Shown piece by piece: positions 7,140-15,903 of a DNA stretch of 20,064 nt. Made by a program: the position numbers and the translations under genes. The DNA is from a virus: IMG/VR virus record IMGVR_UViG_3300037264_000195, positions 1 to 20,064 of that record; one strand, written 5' to 3'. The stretch's first letter is position 1. Every line of letters starts with the position of its first letter. The notes beneath the pieces are model-generated. The model made no database searches, was not told where the DNA came from, and saw nothing but the letters and a program-made list of their open reading frames with translations.

Positions 7140-8435
7140 TTAAAGAACTGAAGCAGTGGGAGAGATCTTACCAAGTGTACCGCTTACATCTAGAGTTGCC
7201 ATTGCAGGTAGTACGACTTCATTTGGTACAACATGGACATTACGAATAACACCAATTGCCTGACCCTCATTTAAGATACCTATACCATAACGTTCTCGGA
7301 ACTTAATCTTACGAATGTCTACTCGTGGGTCATCGAACTCTTCTGTAGTTACATCTTCGTCAACTATTAGAACTCCCAGTTCATTACTATCGAACATGTA
7401 GATATCTGTTAGCTTTCGAGCTGCATCAAATGGCACAAATGGGCTAACTATAATTCTCATAGTCATACCCCAGTAACCAGGGATTATTGGTGCAGAAGTC
7501 ATTGACTGTACGTGAGGAGCCATTGCAGATGTTGCAGCAGCGCCTGAAGCTGCAGCCCCGCCAGTAGCAGTGGATGGACCACTTATTGTATTCTGTCCAG
7601 GAGAGATACCCATCCCGCCCTGTGAAGAATTACCCCATGGTGCTTGCTGATTTACCTGGCCATTCCAACCAGCTAGGAAAGACCCGCTACCATTAGCCAT
7701 AGCGAAGGCTCGTAGTGTAGGATCCTTCACAAATAGACTCCATGTTAATGGATGCATTAGAAGTGTATTAGGTATAAATCCTTGAGTTAGAATATGTGCA
7801 TAAGCATCGAAGACATCATCCATAGTTAGAGAACCATTGGCTGCACCAGTAATATCTCTACCTGTAGTAACACCTTTAAGAGAGGCAGTAGGTGTTAGGT
7901 TATCGAATACTGTAACGCCCATTTTTCTAATAAAGTTAAAGATCTTAACTTCTTTATGACGGGCAAGGGCTCTACCGGCTGCTCTTAGATGAAGACCGAT
8001 AACATCAAACTGTGAGTAGCGAACCATTTCATCTGTTATACGAACAGCAACACCAGACTTCCCGATTGATGCTGTAACCGTCCCGCCTCCCATCTGAAGC
8101 GAACGCTCTGGATACTCTTGGCCTTCTGCAATATCTGCAGCTACCAATGCTCCAACAGCTGGGAATGATATAGTCTGCCCATAACTATAGTTAATTCTCT
8201 GTAGGAGAGAGGTGCCAATAAGCAGGGGCTCAGCAGCTTCTTTAACTATATTGGAGACGACTTTTGGGAATAGAATTGGGGCATTGGGAACGGAGAGAGC
8301 ATCTTTTAGCTCCATCGTAGTCCCGTCTGGAAGTTTCCCTTTATTCCTCCAGAGCCATTCAAACTCAGTTACATCCTTGATATCTAACTGACTATCAGAT
8401 GTATCCTTGTTTTCTAGCGTAGTAACTGCTGACAT
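7140..8435 (-). CDS. Major capsid protein, HK97 fold
   Basis: The 431-residue protein has the size and layout of an HK97-fold capsid subunit. Residues 80-132 look like the E-loop with its beta arms (GQTISFPAVGAL, AEGQEYPERS, GKSGVAVRITDEM). Residues 133-172 match the long spine helix, and residues 203-246 match the P/A-domain helix and strand (MDDVFDAYAHI, NTLLMHPLTW, DPTLRAFA). Residues 318-400 carry the C-terminal A-domain strands (MRIIVSPFVPFD, ELGVLIVDED, IKFRERYGIGIL). Residues 250-316 are an unusual Gly/Ala/Ser/Gln-rich insertion. No long N-terminal delta domain is present, consistent with the scaffold being carried by the protease gene. ATG 8435 is preceded by AGGAGG at 8448-8453 (12-base spacing). 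Position directly after the decoration candidate supports the call. Confidence 0.9.
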   Translation of the reverse strand: MSAVTTLENKDTSDSQLDIKDVTEFEWLWRNKGKLPDGTTMELKDALSVPNAPILFPKVVSNIVKEAAEPLLIGTSLLQRINYSYGQTISFPAVGALVAADIAEGQEYPERSLQMGGGTVTASIGKSGVAVRITDEMVRYSQFDVIGLHLRAAGRALARHKEVKIFNFIRKMGVTVFDNLTPTASLKGVTTGRDITGAANGSLTMDDVFDAYAHILTQGFIPNTLLMHPLTWSLFVKDPTLRAFAMANGSGSFLAGWNGQVNQQAPWGNSSQGGMGISPGQNTISGPSTATGGAAASGAAATSAMAPHVQSMTSAPIIPGYWGMTMRIIVSPFVPFDAARKLTDIYMFDSNELGVLIVDEDVTTEEFDDPRVDIRKIKFRERYGIGILNEGQAIGVIRNVHVVPNEVVLPAMATLDVSGTLGKISPTASVL

Positions 8436-8459
8436 GTCTTATATAGCCCTCCTGATTAA

Positions 8460-9626
8460 TTACCTACTAATTAGGTTAATTAGTACTGTTGTATCTGCAG
8501 CACCGGCATAATGTACCTTATCGGTTACTCCGCCAGTTGCTGATCCAGGCATCTGATCCATCTGGCCAGCAGAGCCTGGCTTAGAGTATGTAGCAGAAGT
8601 ACCTAGAGCTGGATTATATGCTGTTCTTACACGGTCTAGTGCATCTCTTGGGTAAGAAATTTTCCCAAGTACCTGGCCCATTACTTGCTGGAAGTTATCA
8701 CCAGAGGCAGCTAGAGTAAAGTTTGAGTTATAGTCGCACCTTACGAAGTCGCCTGTCTTTAGATTTCCTACAGCTGAAGAGAATGAACTAACCGTTGAAG
8801 GCGCTGATGCATAGTGTGAATATGTAGCTGTAATGCTTGTTGGCTGTGAAGTTGCATAAACCGTAACTACACCTGTGGTTAGATTGATGAACCAATCTCC
8901 AGCAGTCTTAACACCTGTTAGTACACTAACTTGATTAGTGAATAGAGTAGCAGCTGAGCCACCTGCAAATGTTATTGGAGTTCTAGCTGTATTTGAAGCA
9001 ACAGGCTTACTAGCAAGTGCTGTACCAGTTGATATATTACTGACTGGAGAACCAAAGGTCATATTCTCAGCAGCCGCAGTAGTAGCGGGAACTAGAGGAA
9101 TCTCTAGTACATAGTCACAGACTACTGCAACCTGATGCTGCATATTATAGTTGTGATGAGTATAATCAGCTGGATTGAAACCGTCCCCACCGGCCCACTG
9201 TATATATGCATATGGAGCAATTCCTATTGGAGAAGAGACTGCCATAGCAGATCCTAGACCCATGAAATTACTTACGCTAGCTACTGTGAATGTTCCAATA
9301 TTAGCCACTAGTAGAGCGACACCAGTACGAACATCTGTTACACCTGCATCTACATCTCGCTGTAGATATGTAATGGAAGCTGCAGCAAGCCCATATTGGG
9401 CTGGGCAGATATCACCATTATTATCAGAAGCAACAATCTTCCCAGGCATTAGTACAAAGTAGTTTTCGTAATGCTTGTCGAAGAATACAGTTGGCAACCA
9501 GGATGCTGGATGCCACTCTACAGAAGGTCTATCACCTTCTGAGTGCTCAACTTCAGGAATTATATTACCAAAATGGTCCCAAACTTTGTGAGAACCTGTA
9601 TATTGACCCAGAGCGTTGAATGACAT
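8460..9626 (-). CDS. Candidate capsid decoration or head structural protein
   Basis: This 388-residue protein sits directly before the major capsid gene, the usual place of a decoration protein. Residues 55-105 contain a small beta-barrel-like pattern seen in head decoration proteins (FVLMPGKIVASDNNGDICPA, then DVDAGVTDVRTGVALL). Residues 286-325 return to that style (LKTGDFVRCDYNSNF, FQQVMGQVLGKISYP). Between them, residues 180-285 are Ser/Thr/Ala-rich beta sequence that looks like an inserted domain (AGDWFINLTTGVVTVYA). The start ATG at 9626 has AGGAGG at 9637-9642, ten bases upstream and overlapping the TAG stop of the protease gene. A strong ribosome site suits an abundant virion protein. 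A fibre or vertex protein is the alternative. Confidence 0.7.
   Translation of the reverse strand: MSFNALGQYTGSHKVWDHFGNIIPEVEHSEGDRPSVEWHPASWLPTVFFDKHYENYFVLMPGKIVASDNNGDICPAQYGLAAASITYLQRDVDAGVTDVRTGVALLVANIGTFTVASVSNFMGLGSAMAVSSPIGIAPYAYIQWAGGDGFNPADYTHHNYNMQHQVAVVCDYVLEIPLVPATTAAAENMTFGSPVSNISTGTALASKPVASNTARTPITFAGGSAATLFTNQVSVLTGVKTAGDWFINLTTGVVTVYATSQPTSITATYSHYASAPSTVSSFSSAVGNLKTGDFVRCDYNSNFTLAASGDNFQQVMGQVLGKISYPRDALDRVRTAYNPALGTSATYSKPGSAGQMDQMPGSATGGVTDKVHYAGAADTTVLINLISR
8465..8485 (-). promoter_or_regulatory. Short AT-rich hairpin at the 3' end of the decoration gene
   Basis: ACTAATTA and TAATTAGT (8466-8473 and 8477-8484) form a perfect inverted repeat with a three-base loop, plus one more A-T pair outside. 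It covers the last codons of the decoration-protein gene and sits about 12 bases before the capsid Shine-Dalgarno. It is AU-rich and weak, and it may be chance or may affect capsid translation. Confidence 0.35.
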
Positions 9627-9640
9627 TTACTTGCTTCCTC

Positions 9641-11986
9641 CTATGAATCCTTTTTAACTATAGAGTCTTCCTTTGGAAGAAACCCTTTATCGACCATATC
9701 TTGTCTGTAATTTTCTGCTGCTACTTTTCCTTGTCCATATTTTGGGTTAGATCCACCAAGCAATAGAGTTAGATAAGTTTCAGTTATATTCGTTAGAGTA
9801 TCTTTATTCACTGTAGGTTTATTTGACATACTAATCATTTCCTGTTTACGCGCTACTCTAACAACTGGATCATCGACAGTACCTACGGGAATATTAGTAA
9901 GACCACTATTGATATTATCAGCTAACTTAATGATGTCAACATCTTTAATCAATCCAGTAAGCTGGCCATCAAGATCTGCACTTTGTAATATATTAGGGAC
10001 TAGAGTATCTCTAAGTTCTTTATCTATTGACTTGTCCCCTATTTTAACACCTTTAAGAACCATGTGATCTGCAATACGCTCAGCTTTAGATAGATTAAGA
10101 GCTTCCTGAGAAGCGATTAATGCTTCATTGGTAGCTTCTAGATCTTTATGTACTAGGGCCAGTTCTGCTCTGACGCTTTCTAGTTCATCAGTAAGATCTT
10201 CCAGCTTCTGTAGGTTGTCTGCACATTCTGAACAAGCTTTATCGTTAAGCTTAGCTTCTAGGGCAGCTACTTTAACCTCTAGGGCAGAAATCTTCTCTTC
10301 GTCGGCCGCTAGAAGTTTAGCAAGTTCATCAGGATAAGAATCTTTAAGTGATTGAAATAGTTCATCAAATGACTTTAGAATTAAAGTCCCTTTAATAGAA
10401 TCCTTTACCGCATCTTTGCTTCCGCAGCCTAATGCCTTCTGTTTACGGAGAACACAGGATAGAACTGATCTTCTTTGAGCTGGAGACATCTTAGAATGTC
10501 CTAGACGAGCCTTAGCATTACCTGCATGTGAACAATCAGGTACTGGGAATGATCTATTAGGGCCACAGAACGTTGAAGAAGATAGTTTCTTACGAGCTTG
10601 TGTATTTAACTTAGCATCTTGTGGATTAAGTTTCTCTAAGGCTAAGATACCTTCGTCTTTATCCTCGTCATATACTTTAGCTTCTTCCTCTAGAAGGAAA
10701 GTATTAAATGCCTCGTCGCCCTTATCTTTAAGGGTAACTAGTGCAGTCTTTACTACATCTTCAGATAGAGTAGGACGTAGAGCAGAGAGAGCCTTTGCCT
10801 TATCCTCGTCAGAAGACTCAAGAGCAACAAATTTATTTAACTCCCATTTATCTAGATAAAAACTTAGATAAATATCTAGTTCTATTTTGTCCTCTGTATC
10901 TAGTAGTTTCTTTTCTTTTGCAGATAGAGTATTCACTATAGCTAAGACACCATTAATAGTATCTTCGTCTCTATCTTTTAGATAAGCTTTTACTAAATCA
11001 CTATATTTATCTGATTCAGTAGTTTCTTTATTAGCATCTGGCACGTTAATAGGAGCCTCCATATTGTCTTTGGATTTATTGATAAGTGTATCATCTAATG
11101 ATTCTAATGCTATAGCATCTTCAGAATCGGCCATTATGATTTCCATGGTATAAAGCTGCTTATTAGAAGTATCTTCAATATTAGAATCATATTCTACTTC
11201 TATAGAATCCATCATATTACCGTGGGTAATCTCTATAATCTGGCTATGTCTGTCTGCAGGTCTATTAACAAAAGAATACTCATTATAAGTTAGTTCTCCT
11301 GCAATTAGGAAGGCTTTAACGCCATCATAGCTCTTTCCAGGTCTATGTTCACAGGGTCCTCCACTATCTGCCCAATCTTCTTTACAAACAGAACATACTG
11401 CTTTATTAGTAGTAGATGCAGTAGAACCAGTTAGATATCTACCATCTAATATCTTTTGCTTAGCATCTGAGTCTGAAATACTAACTATTAATTGAATATA
11501 ACCAAGACCTTCATAGTTTGGATCATCTAAGACTGCATCTGTTAGATTAGTAACAACATCTACTGCTTTTGCATGTGAGTATTTGCCACCAACTAGTTTA
11601 TCTATTACTTCTGTAAGTAACACTTCTTTTGTAGTTTTCCCTACAGAATCTTTAATGGTTTTGTCTTTATATCTATCTCTAACTACATTAGAGATATCTA
11701 CATAATCAGCCTTGATTACTCTCCCTATTGGATCAGCATCGTCATTATGATGAATTAATATTGGTTTTGGATAGTTTTGAGTCCAAGATGGAACTCCAGC
11801 TCGCATTTTATCTGGAAGATAATACCCGTTATTCTTAGTAATAATTCCAGCATGTGTAGCTTTAAGCCTTACTATTAATGGCTGTCCTTCTACATTTGGA
11901 TTAATAGGAAGAAATTGATCTCTAACTTCTTTAGATATGTCCAAAGGAGTTAAATCAAAATTATCAAAAAACTTAATAAGACCCAA
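9641..11986 (-). CDS. Prohead protease fused to a Cys/His module and coiled-coil scaffold
   Basis: The 781-residue protein looks like a maturation protease and scaffold in one chain. Residues 36-256 fit a phage prohead protease: LIHHNDDADPIGRV gives a candidate catalytic His (79 or 80), S188 in LTGSTAST is the candidate Ser, and SFVNRPAD ends the domain. C198, C201, C212 and H214 form a likely zinc site inside it. Residues 260-470 are acidic and helical. Residues 472-522 hold a module seen in other phage head proteins (FCGPNRSFPVPDCSH; C474, C485, H487, C511, C521). Residues 540-640 are a long coiled coil, as in scaffolds. The start is TTG at 11986, one base after the portal stop, with AGGAGG at 11995-12000 eight bases upstream; the first internal Met lies past conserved-looking sequence. 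Scaffold function is inferred from coiled coil and position. Confidence 0.82.
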   Translation of the reverse strand: MGLIKFFDNFDLTPLDISKEVRDQFLPINPNVEGQPLIVRLKATHAGIITKNNGYYLPDKMRAGVPSWTQNYPKPILIHHNDDADPIGRVIKADYVDISNVVRDRYKDKTIKDSVGKTTKEVLLTEVIDKLVGGKYSHAKAVDVVTNLTDAVLDDPNYEGLGYIQLIVSISDSDAKQKILDGRYLTGSTASTTNKAVCSVCKEDWADSGGPCEHRPGKSYDGVKAFLIAGELTYNEYSFVNRPADRHSQIIEITHGNMMDSIEVEYDSNIEDTSNKQLYTMEIIMADSEDAIALESLDDTLINKSKDNMEAPINVPDANKETTESDKYSDLVKAYLKDRDEDTINGVLAIVNTLSAKEKKLLDTEDKIELDIYLSFYLDKWELNKFVALESSDEDKAKALSALRPTLSEDVVKTALVTLKDKGDEAFNTFLLEEEAKVYDEDKDEGILALEKLNPQDAKLNTQARKKLSSSTFCGPNRSFPVPDCSHAGNAKARLGHSKMSPAQRRSVLSCVLRKQKALGCGSKDAVKDSIKGTLILKSFDELFQSLKDSYPDELAKLLAADEEKISALEVKVAALEAKLNDKACSECADNLQKLEDLTDELESVRAELALVHKDLEATNEALIASQEALNLSKAERIADHMVLKGVKIGDKSIDKELRDTLVPNILQSADLDGQLTGLIKDVDIIKLADNINSGLTNIPVGTVDDPVVRVARKQEMISMSNKPTVNKDTLTNITETYLTLLLGGSNPKYGQGKVAAENYRQDMVDKGFLPKEDSIVKKDS

Positions 11987-12000
11987 TTTACTTGCCTCCT
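11984..12000 (-). promoter_or_regulatory. Shine-Dalgarno and TTG start of the protease gene
   Basis: AGGAGG (11995-12000) is formed by the last Gly codons of the portal gene, followed by GCAAGTAAA and TTG. Nearly the same leader, AGGAGGAAGCAAGTAAATG, precedes the decoration gene at 9624-9642, so this looks like a reused ribosome-binding module. Confidence 0.7.
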
Positions 12001-14492
12001 GCTTTACTTATAGACGCTTCATATATTGCAGATGCTTTACTAAGTATTTCATTCTCTGAAGCTTTAGGATATTTCTTTCTTAACTGATCTTTAATCTTCT
12101 TAAGACGTTCATTAAGATCTATTGCATCTTTTCTGTCAACTCTGAAAGAATATCCACATGCTCTGCAATTATATATATCTGGTGTATCTTTCTTTAATAT
12201 AGCTGTTTTCCCACATTTTGGACAAGATTCAGTATTCTTAAATACTTCTTCATGTGCATCTGAGTACACACAGTCTATATTACTTCTCTTATTATCTAGT
12301 ACTAGTTTACAGCCACAAGAACCATGATGTGGAATAATGTCATCAATAGTTAATAGCCATATATTATGAATATCTTTAGACTTCCTAAGACATTCTTCAC
12401 AGGTTCCAGTAGAGATAAAGTATGCCCTGCTCTCTCCACGTAAACGGCCCGCAGTAACAATCCCCCAATTATATGCTTTACGTATCTCTACATCGGCTAT
12501 AAAGCTGGCTCTATATTCAATAGAATCAAATATAGCTCTTATTGTAGAAACTCTAAGTTCCTTAGAAATCTTATCATTCGCAAAAACGCTGTCAATACGC
12601 CTGTTTATAGCTCGGAGTATATCCTTAGTAAGTTTATTAACCCAGAAGTTAGCTCTATCTTTGAATAATGTTGCAGCAAAATTAATAGCATTAATATAAA
12701 CTGAATTATAATATCTATTATCAAACTTTAAGGATTGTCTAAAGGTAGACATCATTCTATTCTCTAAATCATTAATCATCGATGTAGAATTAACTTCTAG
12801 TAATAAAGATATAAAGTTTACATCGCCATTGTTCTTAATGGCTTCGTTTATGATGTCATCACGTACATCATGAAGCTTATTAGTTAAGAAATTATCTTTC
12901 TTGACTCTCTTTACACGAGCAACAGCTATAGCTTTTTCCTTTTCAATCTCTGCCTTCTCTTTTTCAGCTTTAACTCCAGCTTCTCCAGCTGTAGTATTTG
13001 TAGTTGGTGTTAATGCAGTAGATCTAGATTCTGCTACTGCTTGTGCAACACTTCCAAATGGCTCATCTACTGCACTGATAAGCTGTTCTGGTTCATGGAA
13101 CAGCTTCCAGAATGTCTTTCCCCACTCTGGGAATTTAGTTAGATCTTGATCTTCGCCATCCTCTGGTACAGGAATTGGCTTCTTCCCAATAGCTATTCTT
13201 AATTCATCCCATGTAGTAGCATTCTTAGAGAATTGATCTGCTGCATGATTCTGAATCTTAATCTGCTTATCTATATCTATCTCTCTGAAACTTAATTGAA
13301 CTTTATTTTGTTCATCTAAGACTTCTGCGCCGAAAGTAGATTCTAGTAATAGTTCTGATATAACAAATTGAGTAAATTGTGTTTCTAATACTTCTTGGAA
13401 ATCTTTAACATCATCTATTAGAGCAAGAGACATATTATCGGAAGTAGCCTTATTACTTGTATCTCCCTCACCAAAATCTACAGCCGAACATCCTAGACCT
13501 GAGAATACTCTTCTCTTAAAATGCTCAAGATAAGACTCAGCTCTAAGTGCTCTGCTTTCTGCTCCGATAGCCTCTATCTCATGTCTTTCTGGTGTGACAA
13601 TGCCGCCCTCGGTAGGCATGTATTGAATCTCTCTTCTAACTATATCTACTTCTCGTTCTCCAGTTTCTGTTAGACCTGCTGGAGCTGTTTCTGTTCCTAC
13701 TTTATAATGGAAGAGAGGAAATAGATGTTTATATATTAGAAGCTCTACGTTTTCTTCTATCCTTCGCAGTGCTCTAATATCATCCATTACAGGAACAAGA
13801 GTAGGGCAACCAAATAGGAAACCCTCTTTTCTATCAAAATAGAAATGTACTACATCTTCTGGATCAAACTGTTTTTCTATACCATTAGGAGTACGTTGAA
13901 TCCATTTTAGTACTTTGCCATTATCATCAACAGCTACAAACATCATTTCTGGAGGTGCAGGGAAATAGGCTGCAATAGGCTCTATTTCTTTACCATTGCT
14001 ATCAACTCTAACTTTACCACCAGATGCTTCTCTATCTCTAATTTTTATTAGAAAGGCATTGGACCTTTTTATAATATAAGATCCTATTCTTCTTAATAGT
14101 TCTTCATGTGGAATACTTGAAGCTTTAGCTATTTGAGCTAAACGAGTCTTAATATACTTGGTTACTTTAGTATTCTCGCCAGTATAATCAAAACCTTCTT
14201 TAAACATAAGAGCAGTCTTTTTCTTAAAAGCTTGTCTTACATAAGATTCTACATCTTCAACTCTTCCAACTTCTATAAGATCATACTCTGGTGGAATAAG
14301 CCTAGCTCTATTAGCTGGTTTTGATGCACCAGTAGAAAGATAATGTAATGCAGGATTATTAACAGAGGGTATTTTTGATATAGGTGTAGAAGGACTTTCT
14401 TTTTCGGGAGCAGATTCTAAGTCTAGATCATTTATAGTCATGCTAGGAATCTTCTTAAAGAATGGTATTTCCCAGCCAAATATGTTAGCCAT
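11988..14492 (-). CDS. Portal protein fused to MuF-like head-morphogenesis domain and zinc ribbon
   Basis: At 834 residues this is longer than most portals because three parts are joined. Residues 60-470 look like a portal: GRVEDVESYVRQAF, an FDPEDVVHFYFDRKEG segment, FGCPTLVPVMDDIRALRR (wing-to-stem helix) and GLGCSAVDFGEGDTSNKAT, a pattern typical of portals. Residues 500-535 are a charged Lys/Glu coiled linker. Residues 545-735 match the MuF-like head-morphogenesis pattern: ADVEIRKAYNWG helix, CEEC (698-701), and PHHGSCGCKL with H722, H723, C726, C728. Residues 741-786 form a zinc ribbon with CPKC (757-760) and CRAC (776-779). A basic helical tail ends the protein. The portal forms the DNA-entry vertex; MuF-like domains are minor head proteins. 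ATG 14492 follows the upstream stop by seven bases, with AAAGG close by. Confidence 0.87.
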   Translation of the reverse strand: MANIFGWEIPFFKKIPSMTINDLDLESAPEKESPSTPISKIPSVNNPALHYLSTGASKPANRARLIPPEYDLIEVGRVEDVESYVRQAFKKKTALMFKEGFDYTGENTKVTKYIKTRLAQIAKASSIPHEELLRRIGSYIIKRSNAFLIKIRDREASGGKVRVDSNGKEIEPIAAYFPAPPEMMFVAVDDNGKVLKWIQRTPNGIEKQFDPEDVVHFYFDRKEGFLFGCPTLVPVMDDIRALRRIEENVELLIYKHLFPLFHYKVGTETAPAGLTETGEREVDIVRREIQYMPTEGGIVTPERHEIEAIGAESRALRAESYLEHFKRRVFSGLGCSAVDFGEGDTSNKATSDNMSLALIDDVKDFQEVLETQFTQFVISELLLESTFGAEVLDEQNKVQLSFREIDIDKQIKIQNHAADQFSKNATTWDELRIAIGKKPIPVPEDGEDQDLTKFPEWGKTFWKLFHEPEQLISAVDEPFGSVAQAVAESRSTALTPTTNTTAGEAGVKAEKEKAEIEKEKAIAVARVKRVKKDNFLTNKLHDVRDDIINEAIKNNGDVNFISLLLEVNSTSMINDLENRMMSTFRQSLKFDNRYYNSVYINAINFAATLFKDRANFWVNKLTKDILRAINRRIDSVFANDKISKELRVSTIRAIFDSIEYRASFIADVEIRKAYNWGIVTAGRLRGESRAYFISTGTCEECLRKSKDIHNIWLLTIDDIIPHHGSCGCKLVLDNKRSNIDCVYSDAHEEVFKNTESCPKCGKTAILKKDTPDIYNCRACGYSFRVDRKDAIDLNERLKKIKDQLRKKYPKASENEILSKASAIYEASISKAGGK

Positions 14493-14499
14493 TAATCCT

Positions 14500-15903
14500 T
14501 TATTTCACCTGGTTTAATTCTTCCATCCAGCGATTTACTTTATCTATATCTTCAGATGTTGTATCTAACTTGCATTTAATAGTAACTTTAATAGGAGTAA
14601 CAAGGTTGCGTAATAGAGATTCCTGAGTTAATCCTAATACTTTTGGCACATTTGGCAACATTGAACCATCAGAAGTTGTAGGTCTATCGGTATCGCTTGA
14701 GCCATTTATTGGCTCTTCTATAGTTATATTACCATCTTTATCTACAGATAGCCTGAATGGGCTATTAGGATTAAGAAATGTATCAAAGAAATTCTCAAGT
14801 TCAGTTGGAGCAGGTTTATTAACACGAGGATCACATATTGGCTTACCTTTACTTAAGGCCTCTATAAGAGCTACTAAGAATCCTTGTAATCTTAGATTAA
14901 TTAACTTTTTACCAGAATTAGCAATATAGCTCTCATCATTAAGACCCCAATCTCCAGCTAGCTTAGTTATAGCATTCATAAAGAATGCGAACTTCTCTTG
15001 TAGTTTATTCCTGCCTTTTATTAGAGAGCTTTGTAATTCAACTAGGCCAGATCTGACAGCTGACTGATTCTTATCTTGTTTATCAGCTGCATCTGATATT
15101 GCAGATGCCAAATCTATACTAACTGATGCGCTGGCACCACTGCTAGAACTACTAGAAGAAGCTTTTAGAATCTTATCTGGATCACCAATTAATTGGCCAG
15201 TAGCTGTTAATACATCCAAATCTCTTATTAAGAGAGACAGAGCTTCTATTATGCAATTTATTGGAGCTAGTATTAATTGCATAAGTTGATTTAGGAGTCC
15301 TAATATAGATTCAAGTAAAGGAGCAAATAGCGATCCAACTAATGACATTAATAAATCAAAGATTGCATCTAAGCTAATACTAAATTCCATATCTAGCATT
15401 GTTAGTAATGCTAATAGTTTTTGTAGATCGGCTACACACATAGAATTAAGGAATCCTAGTAATGCACAAAGATCTCCATATACATCTAGAGGACCAAATA
15501 AATTAGATAAACTATTTAACATAGCTAACTTCGTGCGCAATATATCTTCTAATGCATTCAGGAAGTCATCTAGAGGGTTTAAATCTAGACCAGATAATAT
15601 TCTATCAAAACATGGTAGACACTCTTTAGCCTCTTTTGCTAAGACATTTGCAAAGGATGAATCATCATCTTGTTCAGCTCCAGCTACACTAGCAGTAGCT
15701 GAATCAATGAAGAAGGCTTTCTTCTTAGAAGTAGCTCCAAAACTCTTTAATGTTTTCTGGGTTCCTCTAGAGAAGACACGAGTATTCTGAACTGGTCTAC
15801 TTAATGTAGCAAAGACAGCAGCTTCTTTAGAAGAATAATGAGATCCTTTTTCGAAGGCTCTTGCTATTAGATTGCAGTCGGAGAATTCTTCAGTAGTAGC
15901 CAT
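14500..15903 (-). CDS. Leucine-rich hydrophobic phage protein, function unknown
   Basis: I do not recognise this 467-residue protein. Residues 1-75 are basic (SRGTQKTLKSFGATSKKKAFF). Residues 100-232 are a run of strongly hydrophobic, leucine-rich helices (LLALLTMLDMEF, LFAPLLESILGLLNQLMQLI) broken by Asp, Asn and Pro; they read more like packed amphipathic helices than simple membrane spans. C95 and C98 form a CxxC, with further Cys at 146, 156 and 217. A Ser-rich linker (249-262) leads to a charged coiled coil (275-310) and a mixed C-terminus. ATG 15903 directly follows the previous stop with no gap, so translation is likely coupled. Position between terminase and portal suggests a virion protein, perhaps internal or ejected; a membrane-active role is speculative. 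Confidence 0.72.
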   Translation of the reverse strand: MATTEEFSDCNLIARAFEKGSHYSSKEAAVFATLSRPVQNTRVFSRGTQKTLKSFGATSKKKAFFIDSATASVAGAEQDDDSSFANVLAKEAKECLPCFDRILSGLDLNPLDDFLNALEDILRTKLAMLNSLSNLFGPLDVYGDLCALLGFLNSMCVADLQKLLALLTMLDMEFSISLDAIFDLLMSLVGSLFAPLLESILGLLNQLMQLILAPINCIIEALSLLIRDLDVLTATGQLIGDPDKILKASSSSSSSGASASVSIDLASAISDAADKQDKNQSAVRSGLVELQSSLIKGRNKLQEKFAFFMNAITKLAGDWGLNDESYIANSGKKLINLRLQGFLVALIEALSKGKPICDPRVNKPAPTELENFFDTFLNPNSPFRLSVDKDGNITIEEPINGSSDTDRPTTSDGSMLPNVPKVLGLTQESLLRNLVTPIKVTIKCKLDTTSEDIDKVNRWMEELNQVK

